This document shows, in pieces, positions 19,411 to 28,015 of a stretch of DNA of 64,000 bases (within the stretch, counting starts at the first letter, position 1; every line of letters begins with the position of its first letter). Position numbers and translations under genes: made by a program. Origin of the DNA: Paracoccus shanxieyensis (GTDB lineage Bacteria; Pseudomonadota; Alphaproteobacteria; Rhodobacterales; Rhodobacteraceae); NCBI RefSeq assembly GCF_009711265.1, contig NZ_WMII01000016.1, positions 38,672 to 102,671 on the forward strand. The letters run 5' to 3'. The notes beneath the pieces are model-generated. The model had not been told where the DNA came from, made no database searches, and saw nothing but the letters and a program-made list of their open reading frames with translations.

Positions 19411-20910
19411 TCAGTCCATCGCCTTGAAGTTCAGCGCCGCCCCGTCCTTGATCCCCGAGAACCAGCGCGCCGTCACGGTCTTGGTCTTTGTATAGAAACG
19501 GAAGGCATCGGGACCATACTGGTTCAGATCGCCGAAGGCCGATTTCTTCCAGCCGCCGAAACTGTAATAGGACAGCGGCACCGGGATCGGGAAGTTGATG
19601 CCTACCATGCCGACATTCACCCGGCTGGCGAAATCGCGCGCCGTGTCGCCATCGGCGGTATAGATCGCGGTGCCATTGCCGTAATCGTTGTCCATGACCA
19701 GCTTCAGCGCCTCGTCATAGCTGCCCGAACGCACCGTGGTCAGCACCGGGCCGAAGATCTCTTCCTTGTAGATCTCCATGTCGGGCGTCACGCGGTCAAA
19801 CAGCGACGGGCCGCAGAAAAACCCGTTCTCATAGCCCTGGATCTTCAGATCGCGACCATCGACCACCAGATCGGCGCCCTGATCCAGACCCGAGGCGATC
19901 AGCCGGTTGATCCGCTCTTGCGAGGCCTTGGTGATGACCGGACCGAAATCCACGTCATCGCCGCCGGTATAGGGGCCGACCTTCAGCTTTTCGATGCGCG
20001 GCACCAGCCGCTCGATCAGCGCATCGGCCGTGGCCTCGCCCACCGGCACCGCGACGGAAATCGCCATGCAGCGTTCGCCCGCCGCGCCATAGCCCGCGCC
20101 GATCAGCGCATCCGCCGCCTTGTCCAGATCGGCATCGGGCATGATGATCATGTGGTTCTTGGCGCCGCCGAAGCATTGCGCGCGTTTGCCGTTCGTCGCC
20201 GCGCGGCCATAGATATATTGCGCGATCGGGGTCGATCCGACAAAGCCCACGGCCTGCACCACCTCATGATCCAGAATGGCATCGACGATTTCCTTGTCGC
20301 CATTCACCACCTGCAACACGCCATCGGGCAGCCCGGCCTGCTGCGCCAGCTTCGCCAGCATGATCGAGGTCGAGGGCACGCGCTCGGACGGCTTCAGGAT
20401 CATCGCATTGCCCGAAACCAGTGCCGGGCCCATCTTCCACAGCGGGATCATGGCCGGGAAGTTGAACGGCGTGATGCCCGCAACGACCCCCAGCGGCTGA
20501 CGCATGGAATAAAGGTCGATGCCGGGGCCGCCATTATCGGTGAATTCGCCCTTCAGCATCGCAGGCGCGCCCATGCAGACCTCGATCACCTCAAGGCCGC
20601 GCTGCACATCGCCCTTGGCGTCGGGCAGCGTCTTGCCATGCTCGCGCGAGACCAGTTCGGCCAGCTCGTCCATATGTTCGTTGATCAGCTGGCCCAGCTT
20701 CATCATGACGCGGGCGCGGCGCTGCGGGTTGGTGGCGGCCCAATCGACCTGCGCGCGGGCGGCGCTGGCGATGGCGGCGTCCAGCTCGGCCGGGGTGGCC
20801 AGCGGCACGCGGGCGATCACCTCGCCGGTGGCGGGGTTATAGACATCGCTGAAGCGGCCGGACGTGCCTTTGACTTCCTTGCCGTCGATCCAGTGCGAAA
20901 GCTCTTCCAT
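19411..20910 (-). CDS. mmsA: MmsA, CoA-acylating methylmalonate-semialdehyde dehydrogenase
   Basis: Converts methylmalonate semialdehyde to propionyl-CoA, and malonate semialdehyde to acetyl-CoA. 499 residues, ALDH fold. ITPFNFPAMIPLW (146-158) is the MMSDH-specific replacement of the usual ALDH motif, GFVGSTPIAQYIY the NAD-binding region, and catalytic Cys281 lies in GERCMAIS. ATG 20910 is preceded by AGGAGG. Divergent from a LysR gene, its likely regulator. Confidence 0.95.
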   Translation of the reverse strand: MEELSHWIDGKEVKGTSGRFSDVYNPATGEVIARVPLATPAELDAAIASAARAQVDWAATNPQRRARVMMKLGQLINEHMDELAELVSREHGKTLPDAKGDVQRGLEVIEVCMGAPAMLKGEFTDNGGPGIDLYSMRQPLGVVAGITPFNFPAMIPLWKMGPALVSGNAMILKPSERVPSTSIMLAKLAQQAGLPDGVLQVVNGDKEIVDAILDHEVVQAVGFVGSTPIAQYIYGRAATNGKRAQCFGGAKNHMIIMPDADLDKAADALIGAGYGAAGERCMAISVAVPVGEATADALIERLVPRIEKLKVGPYTGGDDVDFGPVITKASQERINRLIASGLDQGADLVVDGRDLKIQGYENGFFCGPSLFDRVTPDMEIYKEEIFGPVLTTVRSGSYDEALKLVMDNDYGNGTAIYTADGDTARDFASRVNVGMVGINFPIPVPLSYYSFGGWKKSAFGDLNQYGPDAFRFYTKTKTVTARWFSGIKDGAALNFKAMD

Positions 20911-20991
20911 GACAACCTCCTGAAGCATTGCGTTGCCGTGACCATAGCGTTGCATCCTTGCCGAAAAAAGGGGAAGTCTGGCAAAGGCGTT

Positions 20992-21005
20992 TTGCATTTT
21001 TGCAA
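20992..21005. promoter_or_regulatory. candidate LysR-type operator between mmsA and the regulator
   Basis: Inverted repeat TTGC-N6-GCAA in the 118-bp divergent intergenic region, with further CCTTGC (20956-20961) and ATTGCC copies flanking it. Position fits a LysR recall/activation site pair. Inference from symmetry and position only. Confidence 0.4.
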
Positions 21006-21028
21006 GGATTGCCTCGCAAGGACCAAGG

Positions 21029-21949
21029 ATGGACTGGGACGATCTGCGCATCTTTCTGGCCGTGGCGCGCGCCGACAGCCTGTCGGGGGCGGGCAGGCGG
21101 CTGGGCATCGACGCCTCGACCGTGGGGCGGCGGATCGCGCGGCTGGAACAGGTGCTGGGGGCCAAGCTGTTCGTGAAAACCCCGCAGGGCTATGCGCTGG
21201 CCCCCGAGGGCGAACGGCTTCTGCCCCATGCGGAGGCCGCCGAACAGGCGCTGAGCACCGCGGCCGAGGCGGTGTCGGGGCCGGGTGATCTGTCCGGGCA
21301 GTTGCGCATCGGCGCGCCGGATGGCTGCGCCAATTACCTGCTGCCGCAGGTCTGTGCCCGGCTATGCGCCGCCCATCCCGGTCTGGAATTGCAGATCGTC
21401 GCCCTGCCGCGCATGTTCAGCCTGTCGCGGCGCGAGGCGGATATCGCCATCGCCGTGTCGCAGCCGCAGGCCGGTCGGCTGGTCGTGCAGCGGCTGACGG
21501 ATTACCGCCTGCACCTTGCCGGGCATGAGGATTATCTGGCCAGCCACCCGCCCATCCACCGGATCGAGGATCTGCAGCATCACCGCCTGATCGGCTATAT
21601 TCCCGACATGATCTTTGACCGCGAACTGGACTATCTGACGGAAACCGGGGCGCATCACGCGCAACTGACCTCGAACTCGGTTTCGGTGCAGATGCAGGCG
21701 ATCCGGGCCGGGGCGGGGCTGGGGATCGTGCATGATTTTGCGGTGCCGTTTCATCCCGGTGTGCGGCGGCTGCTGACCGGGGCGATCTCGCTGCGGCGCA
21801 GTTTCTGGCTGCTGCGCCATGCCGACGACCGCCGCTCGCAGCGCATGAACCGGCTGGCCGATGCGCTCGGGCAGGGCATCCGGGCCGAGGTCGCGCGGCT
21901 GGAGACACAGCTTGCCACGCAGGAAGGATCGGCGGAACGGCGCACTTGA
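21029..21949 (+). CDS. LysR-family transcriptional regulator
   Basis: 306 residues. Winged helix-turn-helix at 1-60 (DWDDLRIFLAVARADSLSGAGRRLGID with a V/IGRRI recognition helix), effector-binding domain from about 90 onward (LRIGAPDGCANYLLP...). Divergently transcribed from mmsA, so most simply the regulator of methylmalonate-semialdehyde metabolism, but the effector is unknown. Starts with ATG after CAAGGA. Confidence 0.9.
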   Translation: MDWDDLRIFLAVARADSLSGAGRRLGIDASTVGRRIARLEQVLGAKLFVKTPQGYALAPEGERLLPHAEAAEQALSTAAEAVSGPGDLSGQLRIGAPDGCANYLLPQVCARLCAAHPGLELQIVALPRMFSLSRREADIAIAVSQPQAGRLVVQRLTDYRLHLAGHEDYLASHPPIHRIEDLQHHRLIGYIPDMIFDRELDYLTETGAHHAQLTSNSVSVQMQAIRAGAGLGIVHDFAVPFHPGVRRLLTGAISLRRSFWLLRHADDRRSQRMNRLADALGQGIRAEVARLETQLATQEGSAERRT

Positions 21950-22022
21950 CGCAAGCGGGGAACAAGGCAACGCTAAGCCATGGGCAGCCCATGATTGCCA
22001 CCTGAGGAGGAGGAGACCGCAG

Positions 22023-22460
22023 ATGCTCGTGAACCAGATCCTGTCGATGAAGGCCAGCGGCGACATCTATACCGTCGCGCCGGACGTGACCGTGGCGGAT
22101 GCCGCGAAGCTGCTGTCCGATAAGCGCATCGGGGCGATCGTGGTCTCGGATGACGGCAAGGTGCCGCTGGGCATCCTGTCGGAACGCGACATCGTGCGCG
22201 AATTGGGCCGGCGCGGCGCTGCGGTGCTGGACCAGCCGATCAGCGATCTGATGACGCGCAAGCTGATGACCTGTTCCACCGGCGAGGACGCGCTGGAGAT
22301 CCTGAACCGCATGACGCAGGGCCGCTTCCGCCACCTGCCGGTCGTGGACGAACAGGGGCATATGCTGGGCATCGTGTCGATCGGCGATGCGGTTTCCGCG
22401 CGGCTGAAGGAACTGGCCGCCGAAAAGGAAGCCCTGACCGGGATGATCATGGGGAACTGA
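22023..22460 (+). CDS. CBS-domain pair protein
   Basis: 145 residues made of two CBS motifs: about 8-63 (YTVAPDVTVADAAKLL...GILSERDIVREL) and 75-130 (LMTCSTGEDALEIL...GIVSIGDAV). Such stand-alone pairs bind adenosyl nucleotides and modulate partner enzymes; no partner is evident here. Preceded by a strong GAGGAGGAGGA site. After it, 22467-22480 is a perfect 14-bp palindrome GTCGCGGCCGCGAC of unknown role. Confidence 0.88.
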   Translation: MLVNQILSMKASGDIYTVAPDVTVADAAKLLSDKRIGAIVVSDDGKVPLGILSERDIVRELGRRGAAVLDQPISDLMTRKLMTCSTGEDALEILNRMTQGRFRHLPVVDEQGHMLGIVSIGDAVSARLKELAAEKEALTGMIMGN

Positions 22461-22556
22461 CCCACCGTCGCGGCCGCGACCCAAGCCTTACCCCCTTGCA
22501 ATTGCGGGGCAAAACCTGTTTCGCTGCGCGAGCCGCTGAGGGAAGGGGGAACCGCC

Positions 22557-23051
22557 ATGCGCATCGGACTTTATCCCGGAACATTCGATCCGATCACGCT
22601 GGGCCATCTGGACATCATCCAGCGCGCCATGGCGCTGGTGGACCGGCTGGTGATCGGCGTCGCGATCAATCGGGACAAGGGGCCGCTGTTTTCGCTGGAT
22701 GAACGGGTCGAGATGGTGCGCAGCGAATGCGCCGCCATCGCGGATCGCGTCGGCGGCGAAATTCTGGTGCATCCCTTTGAAAACCTGCTGATCGACTGCG
22801 CGCGCGACGTGGGCGCCTCGGTCATCGTGCGCGGCCTGCGCGCGGTGGCGGATTTCGAATATGAATTCCAGATGGTCGGCATGAACCGCGCGCTGGATGC
22901 CAATATCGAAACGGTGTTCTTCATGGCGGATGCGCGGCGGCAGGCCATCGCATCGAAGCTTGTCAAGGAAATCGCCCGGCTGGGCGGCGATGTCAGCAAA
23001 TTCGTGACGCCTGCGGTGAATGACGCGCTGATCGCGCGCTATTCGGCCTGA
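22557..23051 (+). CDS. coaD: CoaD, phosphopantetheine adenylyltransferase
   Basis: Fourth step of coenzyme A synthesis. 164 residues. YPGTFDPITLGHLDI (6-20) holds the TxGH nucleotidyltransferase motif, VRGLRAVADFEYEFQM the pantetheine site and ASKLVKEIA the ISS-like ATP loop. GGAAGGGGGA precedes the ATG. Confidence 0.96.
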   Translation: MRIGLYPGTFDPITLGHLDIIQRAMALVDRLVIGVAINRDKGPLFSLDERVEMVRSECAAIADRVGGEILVHPFENLLIDCARDVGASVIVRGLRAVADFEYEFQMVGMNRALDANIETVFFMADARRQAIASKLVKEIARLGGDVSKFVTPAVNDALIARYSA

Positions 23052-23068
23052 CAGCCGCCAGACATGCA

Positions 23069-23093
23069 AAAGGCGGCCACCGGGGCCGCCTTT
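23069..23093. terminator. bidirectional terminator between coaD and bactofilin genes
   Basis: Perfect 10-bp stem AAAGGCGGCC / GGCCGCCTTT with a five-base loop; T-rich on both strands at the stem ends, between convergent genes. Confidence 0.75.
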
Positions 23094-23116
23094 CATTGTC
23101 GTATGGGTGCGCGGGC

Positions 23117-23626
23117 TTATTCCTCGGACGCGGCGGGTTTCGCGGCAGCGGGGGGCGCAAGCTTCGGCGTCACGCCATTGGCCAGCGGGTCTTCCTGACG
23201 CTGGACCGAGCCTTCAAAATGCGCGCCGGATTCGATGGCAATGGTCTTGTGGATGATGTCGCCCTCGACCCGCGCGGTGGCGGTCAGGCGCACCTTCAGG
23301 CCACGCACGCGACCGACGACGCGGCCATTGACGACGACCTCTTCGGCCACGATCTCACCGCGGATGGTGGCGCTTTCGCCGACGATCAGTTGATGGGCGC
23401 GGATGTCGCCTTCGATGGTGCCTTCGACCTGAATATCGCCTTGCGTCTTGATATTGCCGCTGACGGTCAGATCCGCCGCCAGAACCGAGGGCGCGGTGCG
23501 CGCACGCGGCGCGGTTGCGGACGCGGCGGGGGCGTCAAAGCCCGCATCGAAGCTGCGCGGAGCCTCGGGCTCGGCTGCCGGTTGGGTCCGGGGTCCGGGT
23601 TCGGTCACGCGGGTCTTAGAAAACAT
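23117..23626 (-). CDS. bactofilin (polymer-forming cytoskeletal protein)
   Basis: 169 residues. A Pro/Ala-rich disordered N-terminus (1-48), then a right-handed beta-helix of about 100 residues with the VSGNIKTQGDIQVEGTIEGD repeats that define the DUF583/bactofilin fold, and a Pro/Ala tail. Bactofilins self-assemble without nucleotide and position peptidoglycan enzymes. The start codon lies 11 bases inside the preceding M23 peptidase gene, so the two are coupled; this pairing is known from other bacteria where the two control cell shape. Confidence 0.92.
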   Translation of the reverse strand: MFSKTRVTEPGPRTQPAAEPEAPRSFDAGFDAPAASATAPRARTAPSVLAADLTVSGNIKTQGDIQVEGTIEGDIRAHQLIVGESATIRGEIVAEEVVVNGRVVGRVRGLKVRLTATARVEGDIIHKTIAIESGAHFEGSVQRQEDPLANGVTPKLAPPAAAKPAASEE

Positions 23627-24908
23627 TTTGGGCCGCCTTGATGAAGGTCATGGGGTTCACGGCGTTACCATTCACGCGGACTTCATAGTGAAGATGCGGG
23701 CCGGTCGATCTGCCTGTGTTGCCCATAGCACCGATAAGACTGCCGCGCGATACCTTTTGGCCGACCTTCACCTTGATTTTGGACAGATGCCCATAACGTG
23801 TTTCGGTGCCCAGCTCATGCTTGATCTTGATCAGGTTGCCATAGCCGCTTTGCCAGCCCGCAAAGATCACCTCGCCATCGCCGGTGGCAAAGATTTCGGT
23901 TCCCACGGGCGCGGCCATGTCGATCCCGGCATGCATCCGTCCCCAGCGGCGGCCAAAGGGCGAGGTATAGCGGAAGGCCGACTGCACCGGCATCGCCAGC
24001 GGCATCTTTTCGACCGCGATGCGATAGGAATTCATCTTGTCCAGCGTGATCAGGATCTCATTGGCCTTGGCCTCGCCCTGCGTGATGTCGGCATCGCCGC
24101 TGGAGGAATAGCTGATCGGGCTGAGCGGTCCGCCCTCGCCGGAATAGCCCTTGCGGATGGTGCTCAGCACCTCGTCGGGGTTCATGCCGACGCCGCGGAA
24201 CATCTGGTCCAGCGGCTTGACCGAGATCGACACGGCGTCTTCCACCTGCGTCAGGATTTCATCGTTGCGGGCGATGATCTGGTCACGTTCGATGGTAACG
24301 GCCTGCGCGGCGCGCGTCGCCTCGGCGGCGGTGGCCACGGCATCGGCGCGGTCCTTGGCCGATTTGCTGAGTTCGTTCGACACGATATCCAGCGCCGCCT
24401 GCAGTTCTGCGGTGCGCGCGGCAGGGGTTTCCTGACCTGCGGCAGCCATCTGCTGGTTCGCCAGATTGCGTTCCTTGATCGCCGATTGCAGGCTGGATTG
24501 CACCACGCCCATGCCGGTTTCCAGCTCGCGCCGACGCGCCTCGCTGTCCAGCAATTGCGATTGCATCGACGACACCTGATTCAGCGCCGTCGCGAAGCGG
24601 GCCTGTGCGGCCACGGCTTCGGCGGCGCGGCTGTCGCGTTCGGCGGAAAGATCGGTCAGCCGCTGTTCAAACGCATCTTGCGAACGGCGGCTTTGATCGC
24701 GCGTCCCATGCGCGGTGACGGCATCAATGGCCAGGATCGAACTTGCAATGATCGCCCATCCGAACACCACCGCCGTTCCGCCAAGCGCCACCAATTGGGT
24801 CGAGGGGCTGAGCCGCACGAACCGGGTCGTATCGTCCGATTTCAGGAACAGGCGCTGTTCGGGCAGCCAGCGCTCGAGCACTGAATTCAGGCTATGAGTG
24901 ATGCGCAA
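23616..24908 (-). CDS. membrane-anchored M23 (LytM) peptidase
   Basis: About 430 residues: short cytoplasmic part, one membrane helix (41-62), a long alpha-helical coiled coil (about 70-230), and a C-terminal M23 domain with zinc motifs MHAGIDM and PHLHYEV. Expected to cut peptidoglycan cross-links in the periplasm. Start uncertain: a TTG at 24908 gives the family-like N-terminus (MRITHSLNSVLERWLPEQ); a GTG at 24881 is the alternative. Directly upstream of and overlapping the bactofilin gene. Confidence 0.88.
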   Translation of the reverse strand: MRITHSLNSVLERWLPEQRLFLKSDDTTRFVRLSPSTQLVALGGTAVVFGWAIIASSILAIDAVTAHGTRDQSRRSQDAFEQRLTDLSAERDSRAAEAVAAQARFATALNQVSSMQSQLLDSEARRRELETGMGVVQSSLQSAIKERNLANQQMAAAGQETPAARTAELQAALDIVSNELSKSAKDRADAVATAAEATRAAQAVTIERDQIIARNDEILTQVEDAVSISVKPLDQMFRGVGMNPDEVLSTIRKGYSGEGGPLSPISYSSSGDADITQGEAKANEILITLDKMNSYRIAVEKMPLAMPVQSAFRYTSPFGRRWGRMHAGIDMAAPVGTEIFATGDGEVIFAGWQSGYGNLIKIKHELGTETRYGHLSKIKVKVGQKVSRGSLIGAMGNTGRSTGPHLHYEVRVNGNAVNPMTFIKAAQNVF

Positions 24909-25307
24909 TGTCCCTGGTCCATTTTGTTTGCGACGCGTCCGCCGGGCGAAAGGCAGGCGCGGCTGATGCCTGATAAATCCGAGCTGTGACGAAAGCGCAA
25001 CATTGCTGAAATATAAGCATGGGTTCTGGGCGGATTGACGCCGATCCCCGGCTTTCCCGCAGGAGGATTGCCGCCTGATTTCCCGTATAAGGCGAGTTGC
25101 CGGGACAGGTCGAAAGTCGAGGAAACCTTGGACAACCCATGATGGAATAGGCGAAAATCGGCCGGTCGGGGCGGATTTCTTCGCTGGCTGGGTTGTAGAA
25201 AACGACATTCGGATATTTGCTCGATCATTGGGCAAATGTATCAGGTCTAGCGACAGATTCGCCCGACCTTCCGGGAACCGCCTGCGGGGCTTTGCGTTCA
25301 CGCGGCC
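24909..25307. other. 399-bp region without a supported gene
   Basis: Both flanking genes are on the minus strand, so this holds the promoter of the M23/bactofilin pair and the end of the ScfR regulator. No ORF here has convincing codon use, and I saw no tRNA, riboswitch or clear terminator. Confidence 0.5.
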
Positions 25308-26702
25308 TCAGGCCAGTTCATAGGGCAGGGGTCCGGGCCTGTCGTCCGGGATGCGAATATGTCTGTCCATCGGCGGCACCGAGCGTTGATGACAGCGGGT
25401 GCGCGGACAGATCCGGCAGGACACGCCGATGGGTTCAAACAACTGCGGATTGCCCAGATCCAGCCCGTCGGCATAGACCAGATCGCGGGCATGGCCGATC
25501 TCGCAACCCAGACCGATGGCAAAGCGGCGCACCGGCGCGTTGAAGGCCCCGGCGGGTTTCGACACGTCGCGGGCCAGCAGCAGGTAGCGCTTGCCGTCCG
25601 GCGTTTCCGCCAGTTGGCGCAGAAAGCGGCCCGGCGTCTCGAAGGCCTGATGCACGTTCCACAGCGGGCAGGCCCCGCCGAAGCGGGCAAATTGCATCCG
25701 CGTGGCGGAATGGCGCTTGGTGATGGTGCCCGCCTGATCGACGCGGACGAAAAAGAACGGCACGCCCCGGTCGCCGCCGCGCTGCAAGGTGGACAGCCGA
25801 TGCGCCACCTGCTCCAGCGAGGCGTGGAACAGATGCGCCAGCCGTTCAAGGTCATGGCGTTCCGCACGCGCCGCGCGCAGAAAATCGCCATAGGGCATCA
25901 TCGCGGCCCCGGCAAAGTAATTGGCCAGCCCAAGGCGGGCGATGTCGCGGGCGCTGGCACTGCGAAAGCGGCCCAGTTCCAGCGTCGCCTCCAGCAGATC
26001 GGCATGGGTCTGCAAGGCCAGCAGATGCAGAAGCTGGAAGGCCTGCGTCGCCGTGCCCGCGCTGGCGTTCAGCGTCACCAGATCGCCATTGCGCAGATAG
26101 ACCGCGCCGCCCTGCAGTTCCGCCATCCTGACGGTGATGCCCTGCCGCGCCAGCCCGGTGATGGCGCGCTGCAATGGCGGGCTGCCCGTGTGCTGGCGGG
26201 CAAAACGTTCCGCCGCGCGGTCCACGGCGTCGATGTAATTGTCGCAGTAATGAAAGAAGTCGCGCACTTCCTCCCAAGGCGAGGCGGTGGCGTTCTGCCC
26301 GCCTGCCCCAAGCGCCTCATCCAGCGCGGCCAGCCGTTCCTGCCCGTCGCGATGGGCGCGGTAAAGGTCCAGAAAGGCCCGCACCAGCGCCGGCGCATTG
26401 GTCGCAGCCAACCGCAGATCGGCGCGGGGCGGCGGCGCGTCGAAGACCGGATCGGCCAGCGCCTCGGTCATGTCCATGACCATGCGTTCCGCGTCCCCCA
26501 TGGCGATGGCGCCCAGATCCACCGCGAATTCCGAGGCCAGCCGCAGCAGCACCCCCGCCGATACCGGGCGGTGGTTGTTTTCCATCTGCGACAGATAGGG
26601 CAGCGACACGCCCAGACGGTCGGCAAAGGCGCGCTGCGTCAGCCCGGCCCTGCCGCGGGTGTCGCGCAAGGCAACACCGGCATAGATCTTTTGCGTGGCC
26701 AC
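25308..26702 (-). CDS. ScfR/RamB-type XRE regulator with IrrE-like and DUF2083 domains
   Basis: 464 residues from GTG 26702. HTH about 10-62 (LRDTRGRAGLTQRAFADRLG..LPYLSQMENN), an IrrE/M78-like helical middle around 155-290, and a C-terminal domain ending with a Cys cluster (SCRICPRTRC) typical of short-chain fatty-acyl regulators. Relatives control glyoxylate, propionate or acetate genes. GTG 26702 is chosen because AGGAC precedes it and family members start with (M)xTQKIYAG; an ATG at 26732 is possible but has no ribosome site and sits between two operators. Likely autoregulated. Confidence 0.85.
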   Translation of the reverse strand: MATQKIYAGVALRDTRGRAGLTQRAFADRLGVSLPYLSQMENNHRPVSAGVLLRLASEFAVDLGAIAMGDAERMVMDMTEALADPVFDAPPPRADLRLAATNAPALVRAFLDLYRAHRDGQERLAALDEALGAGGQNATASPWEEVRDFFHYCDNYIDAVDRAAERFARQHTGSPPLQRAITGLARQGITVRMAELQGGAVYLRNGDLVTLNASAGTATQAFQLLHLLALQTHADLLEATLELGRFRSASARDIARLGLANYFAGAAMMPYGDFLRAARAERHDLERLAHLFHASLEQVAHRLSTLQRGGDRGVPFFFVRVDQAGTITKRHSATRMQFARFGGACPLWNVHQAFETPGRFLRQLAETPDGKRYLLLARDVSKPAGAFNAPVRRFAIGLGCEIGHARDLVYADGLDLGNPQLFEPIGVSCRICPRTRCHQRSVPPMDRHIRIPDDRPGPLPYELA

Positions 26703-26718
26703 GGGGCTGCGTCCTTTG

Positions 26719-26750
26719 CTTTGCAAAGTCATGTCTAAGCTTTGCAAAGC
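26719..26750. promoter_or_regulatory. paired TTTGCAAA operators upstream of the ScfR-type gene
   Basis: Two identical palindromes CTTTGCAAAG at 26719-26728 and 26740-26749 (the second extends to GCTTTGCAAAGC), centres 21 bp apart, two helical turns. TTTGCAAA is the core recognised by RamB-type regulators, so autoregulation is the direct reading. They also lie between this gene and the end of the efflux-pump gene. Confidence 0.7.
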
Positions 26751-26765
26751 CGGTCGCGCAAGGGC

Positions 26766-27962
26766 TCAGCCCGCGTCCAGCACCCGCCTTGCCCGCGCCA
26801 TGACCCAAAGGATCGCCACGATCGAGCCCGCCGAGACGGCCGCCATGATCGCCAGCAGCGGGGCCGCGCCCGCGCCGTCATGCAAGAACGCCCCCGCCAG
26901 CGCCGCAAGTCCGGCCCCGCCCGCGACCGACATGGACCCGCCCAGACCGCTGGCGGTTCCGGCCAGTTCGGGACGCACGCTCATCATCCCGGCATTGGCA
27001 TTGGGCAGCAGGATGCCGTTCCCCATCCCCATGAAGGCGACCGAGCCGAAAAAGATCAGCGGCGCCCGCCCGCCCAGCAGGTCGATCAGCAAGGCCGCCG
27101 TCAGCGGGATGGTGCAGGTCAGCGCGCCGATCAGGATCATCCGGTTCATCCCCAGCCGCGTCGACCAGCGCACCGAGATGAAATTCCCCAGCGCATAGCC
27201 GATCGAAGGCGCGGCGAACCAATAGCCGGTCTGGGCCGCCGTCAGGTGAAGGACGTTCTGGCCCACGAAGGGCGCGCCGCCCAGAAAGGCATAGAACCCT
27301 CCGGCGCTGAGCGTCGCGGCCAGCGCATAGCCCCAGAAGCGTTGCGACCGCACAAGGATCGGATAGGTCGCAACCTGCTGGCGCAGCGGGACGCCGCCGC
27401 CGCGTGCGGTTTCGGTCAGGTCGAACCAGCACAGGATCCAGACCGCCATCCCGGCAATACCCATGGTGATGAAGCTGGCGCGCCAGCCGAAACCCTCGTC
27501 CAGAACGCCGCCGATGGTGGGCGCGATCATCGGAACCAGCGACATGGCCATGGTCACCAGGCCGATCATGCTGGCCGCGCGCTCGGCCGGATAGATATCG
27601 CGTACCACGGCGCGGCTCAGCACGAAGCCCACGGTGATGACGGCCTGCACCATGCGGAAGAACAGAAACCATCCCGCCGAGGGCGCCATCAGCGTGCCCA
27701 GCGTCGCCAGCACGAAAATGGCGAAGGCGGTCAGGATCACCGGACGCCGCCCGAAGCGGTCGCTGATCGGCCCGCACAGCAGTTGCAGCACCGCGCTGAC
27801 CGCCAGAAACCCCGAGACCGACAGCTGCATCGTGGCATAAGGCACGTCGAAATGCCGCGCCATGCCGGGCAACGAGGGCAGGAACACGTTCATTGACAAG
27901 GCCCCGGTCCCGGTAATGGACACAAGGGTCAGCAGGCTGGGTCTTCGGATGGCGGCGGTCAT
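26766..27962 (-). CDS. Bcr/CflA-type drug efflux transporter (MFS)
   Basis: 398 residues, 12 hydrophobic helices, DHA1 family. The signature loop GPISDRFGRRPVILT follows helix 2, SRAVVRDIYPAERAA is at helix 4, and a FLPSLPGMARHF segment follows helix 1, all typical of Bcr/CflA. Proton-driven export of drugs or other small molecules is expected; substrate unknown. ATG 27962 gives the usual short N-terminus; the frame stays open far upstream but overlaps other genes. Confidence 0.88.
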   Translation of the reverse strand: MTAAIRRPSLLTLVSITGTGALSMNVFLPSLPGMARHFDVPYATMQLSVSGFLAVSAVLQLLCGPISDRFGRRPVILTAFAIFVLATLGTLMAPSAGWFLFFRMVQAVITVGFVLSRAVVRDIYPAERAASMIGLVTMAMSLVPMIAPTIGGVLDEGFGWRASFITMGIAGMAVWILCWFDLTETARGGGVPLRQQVATYPILVRSQRFWGYALAATLSAGGFYAFLGGAPFVGQNVLHLTAAQTGYWFAAPSIGYALGNFISVRWSTRLGMNRMILIGALTCTIPLTAALLIDLLGGRAPLIFFGSVAFMGMGNGILLPNANAGMMSVRPELAGTASGLGGSMSVAGGAGLAALAGAFLHDGAGAAPLLAIMAAVSAGSIVAILWVMARARRVLDAG

Positions 27963-28015
27963 GGCAACGTCATCGCCCGGCCTGCGGGCAAAGGCAATCG
28001 CTATTGTATGGTAGT

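Noticed and set aside
19258..21288. 676-codon plus-strand frame over mmsA
   Set aside because: Antisense of a clear mmsA with conserved active site; composition typical of a shadow frame.
22467..22480. 14-bp palindrome GTCGCGGCCGCGAC before coaD as an operator
   Set aside because: GC-rich palindromes of this size are frequent by chance in such a genome and nothing else supports a role.
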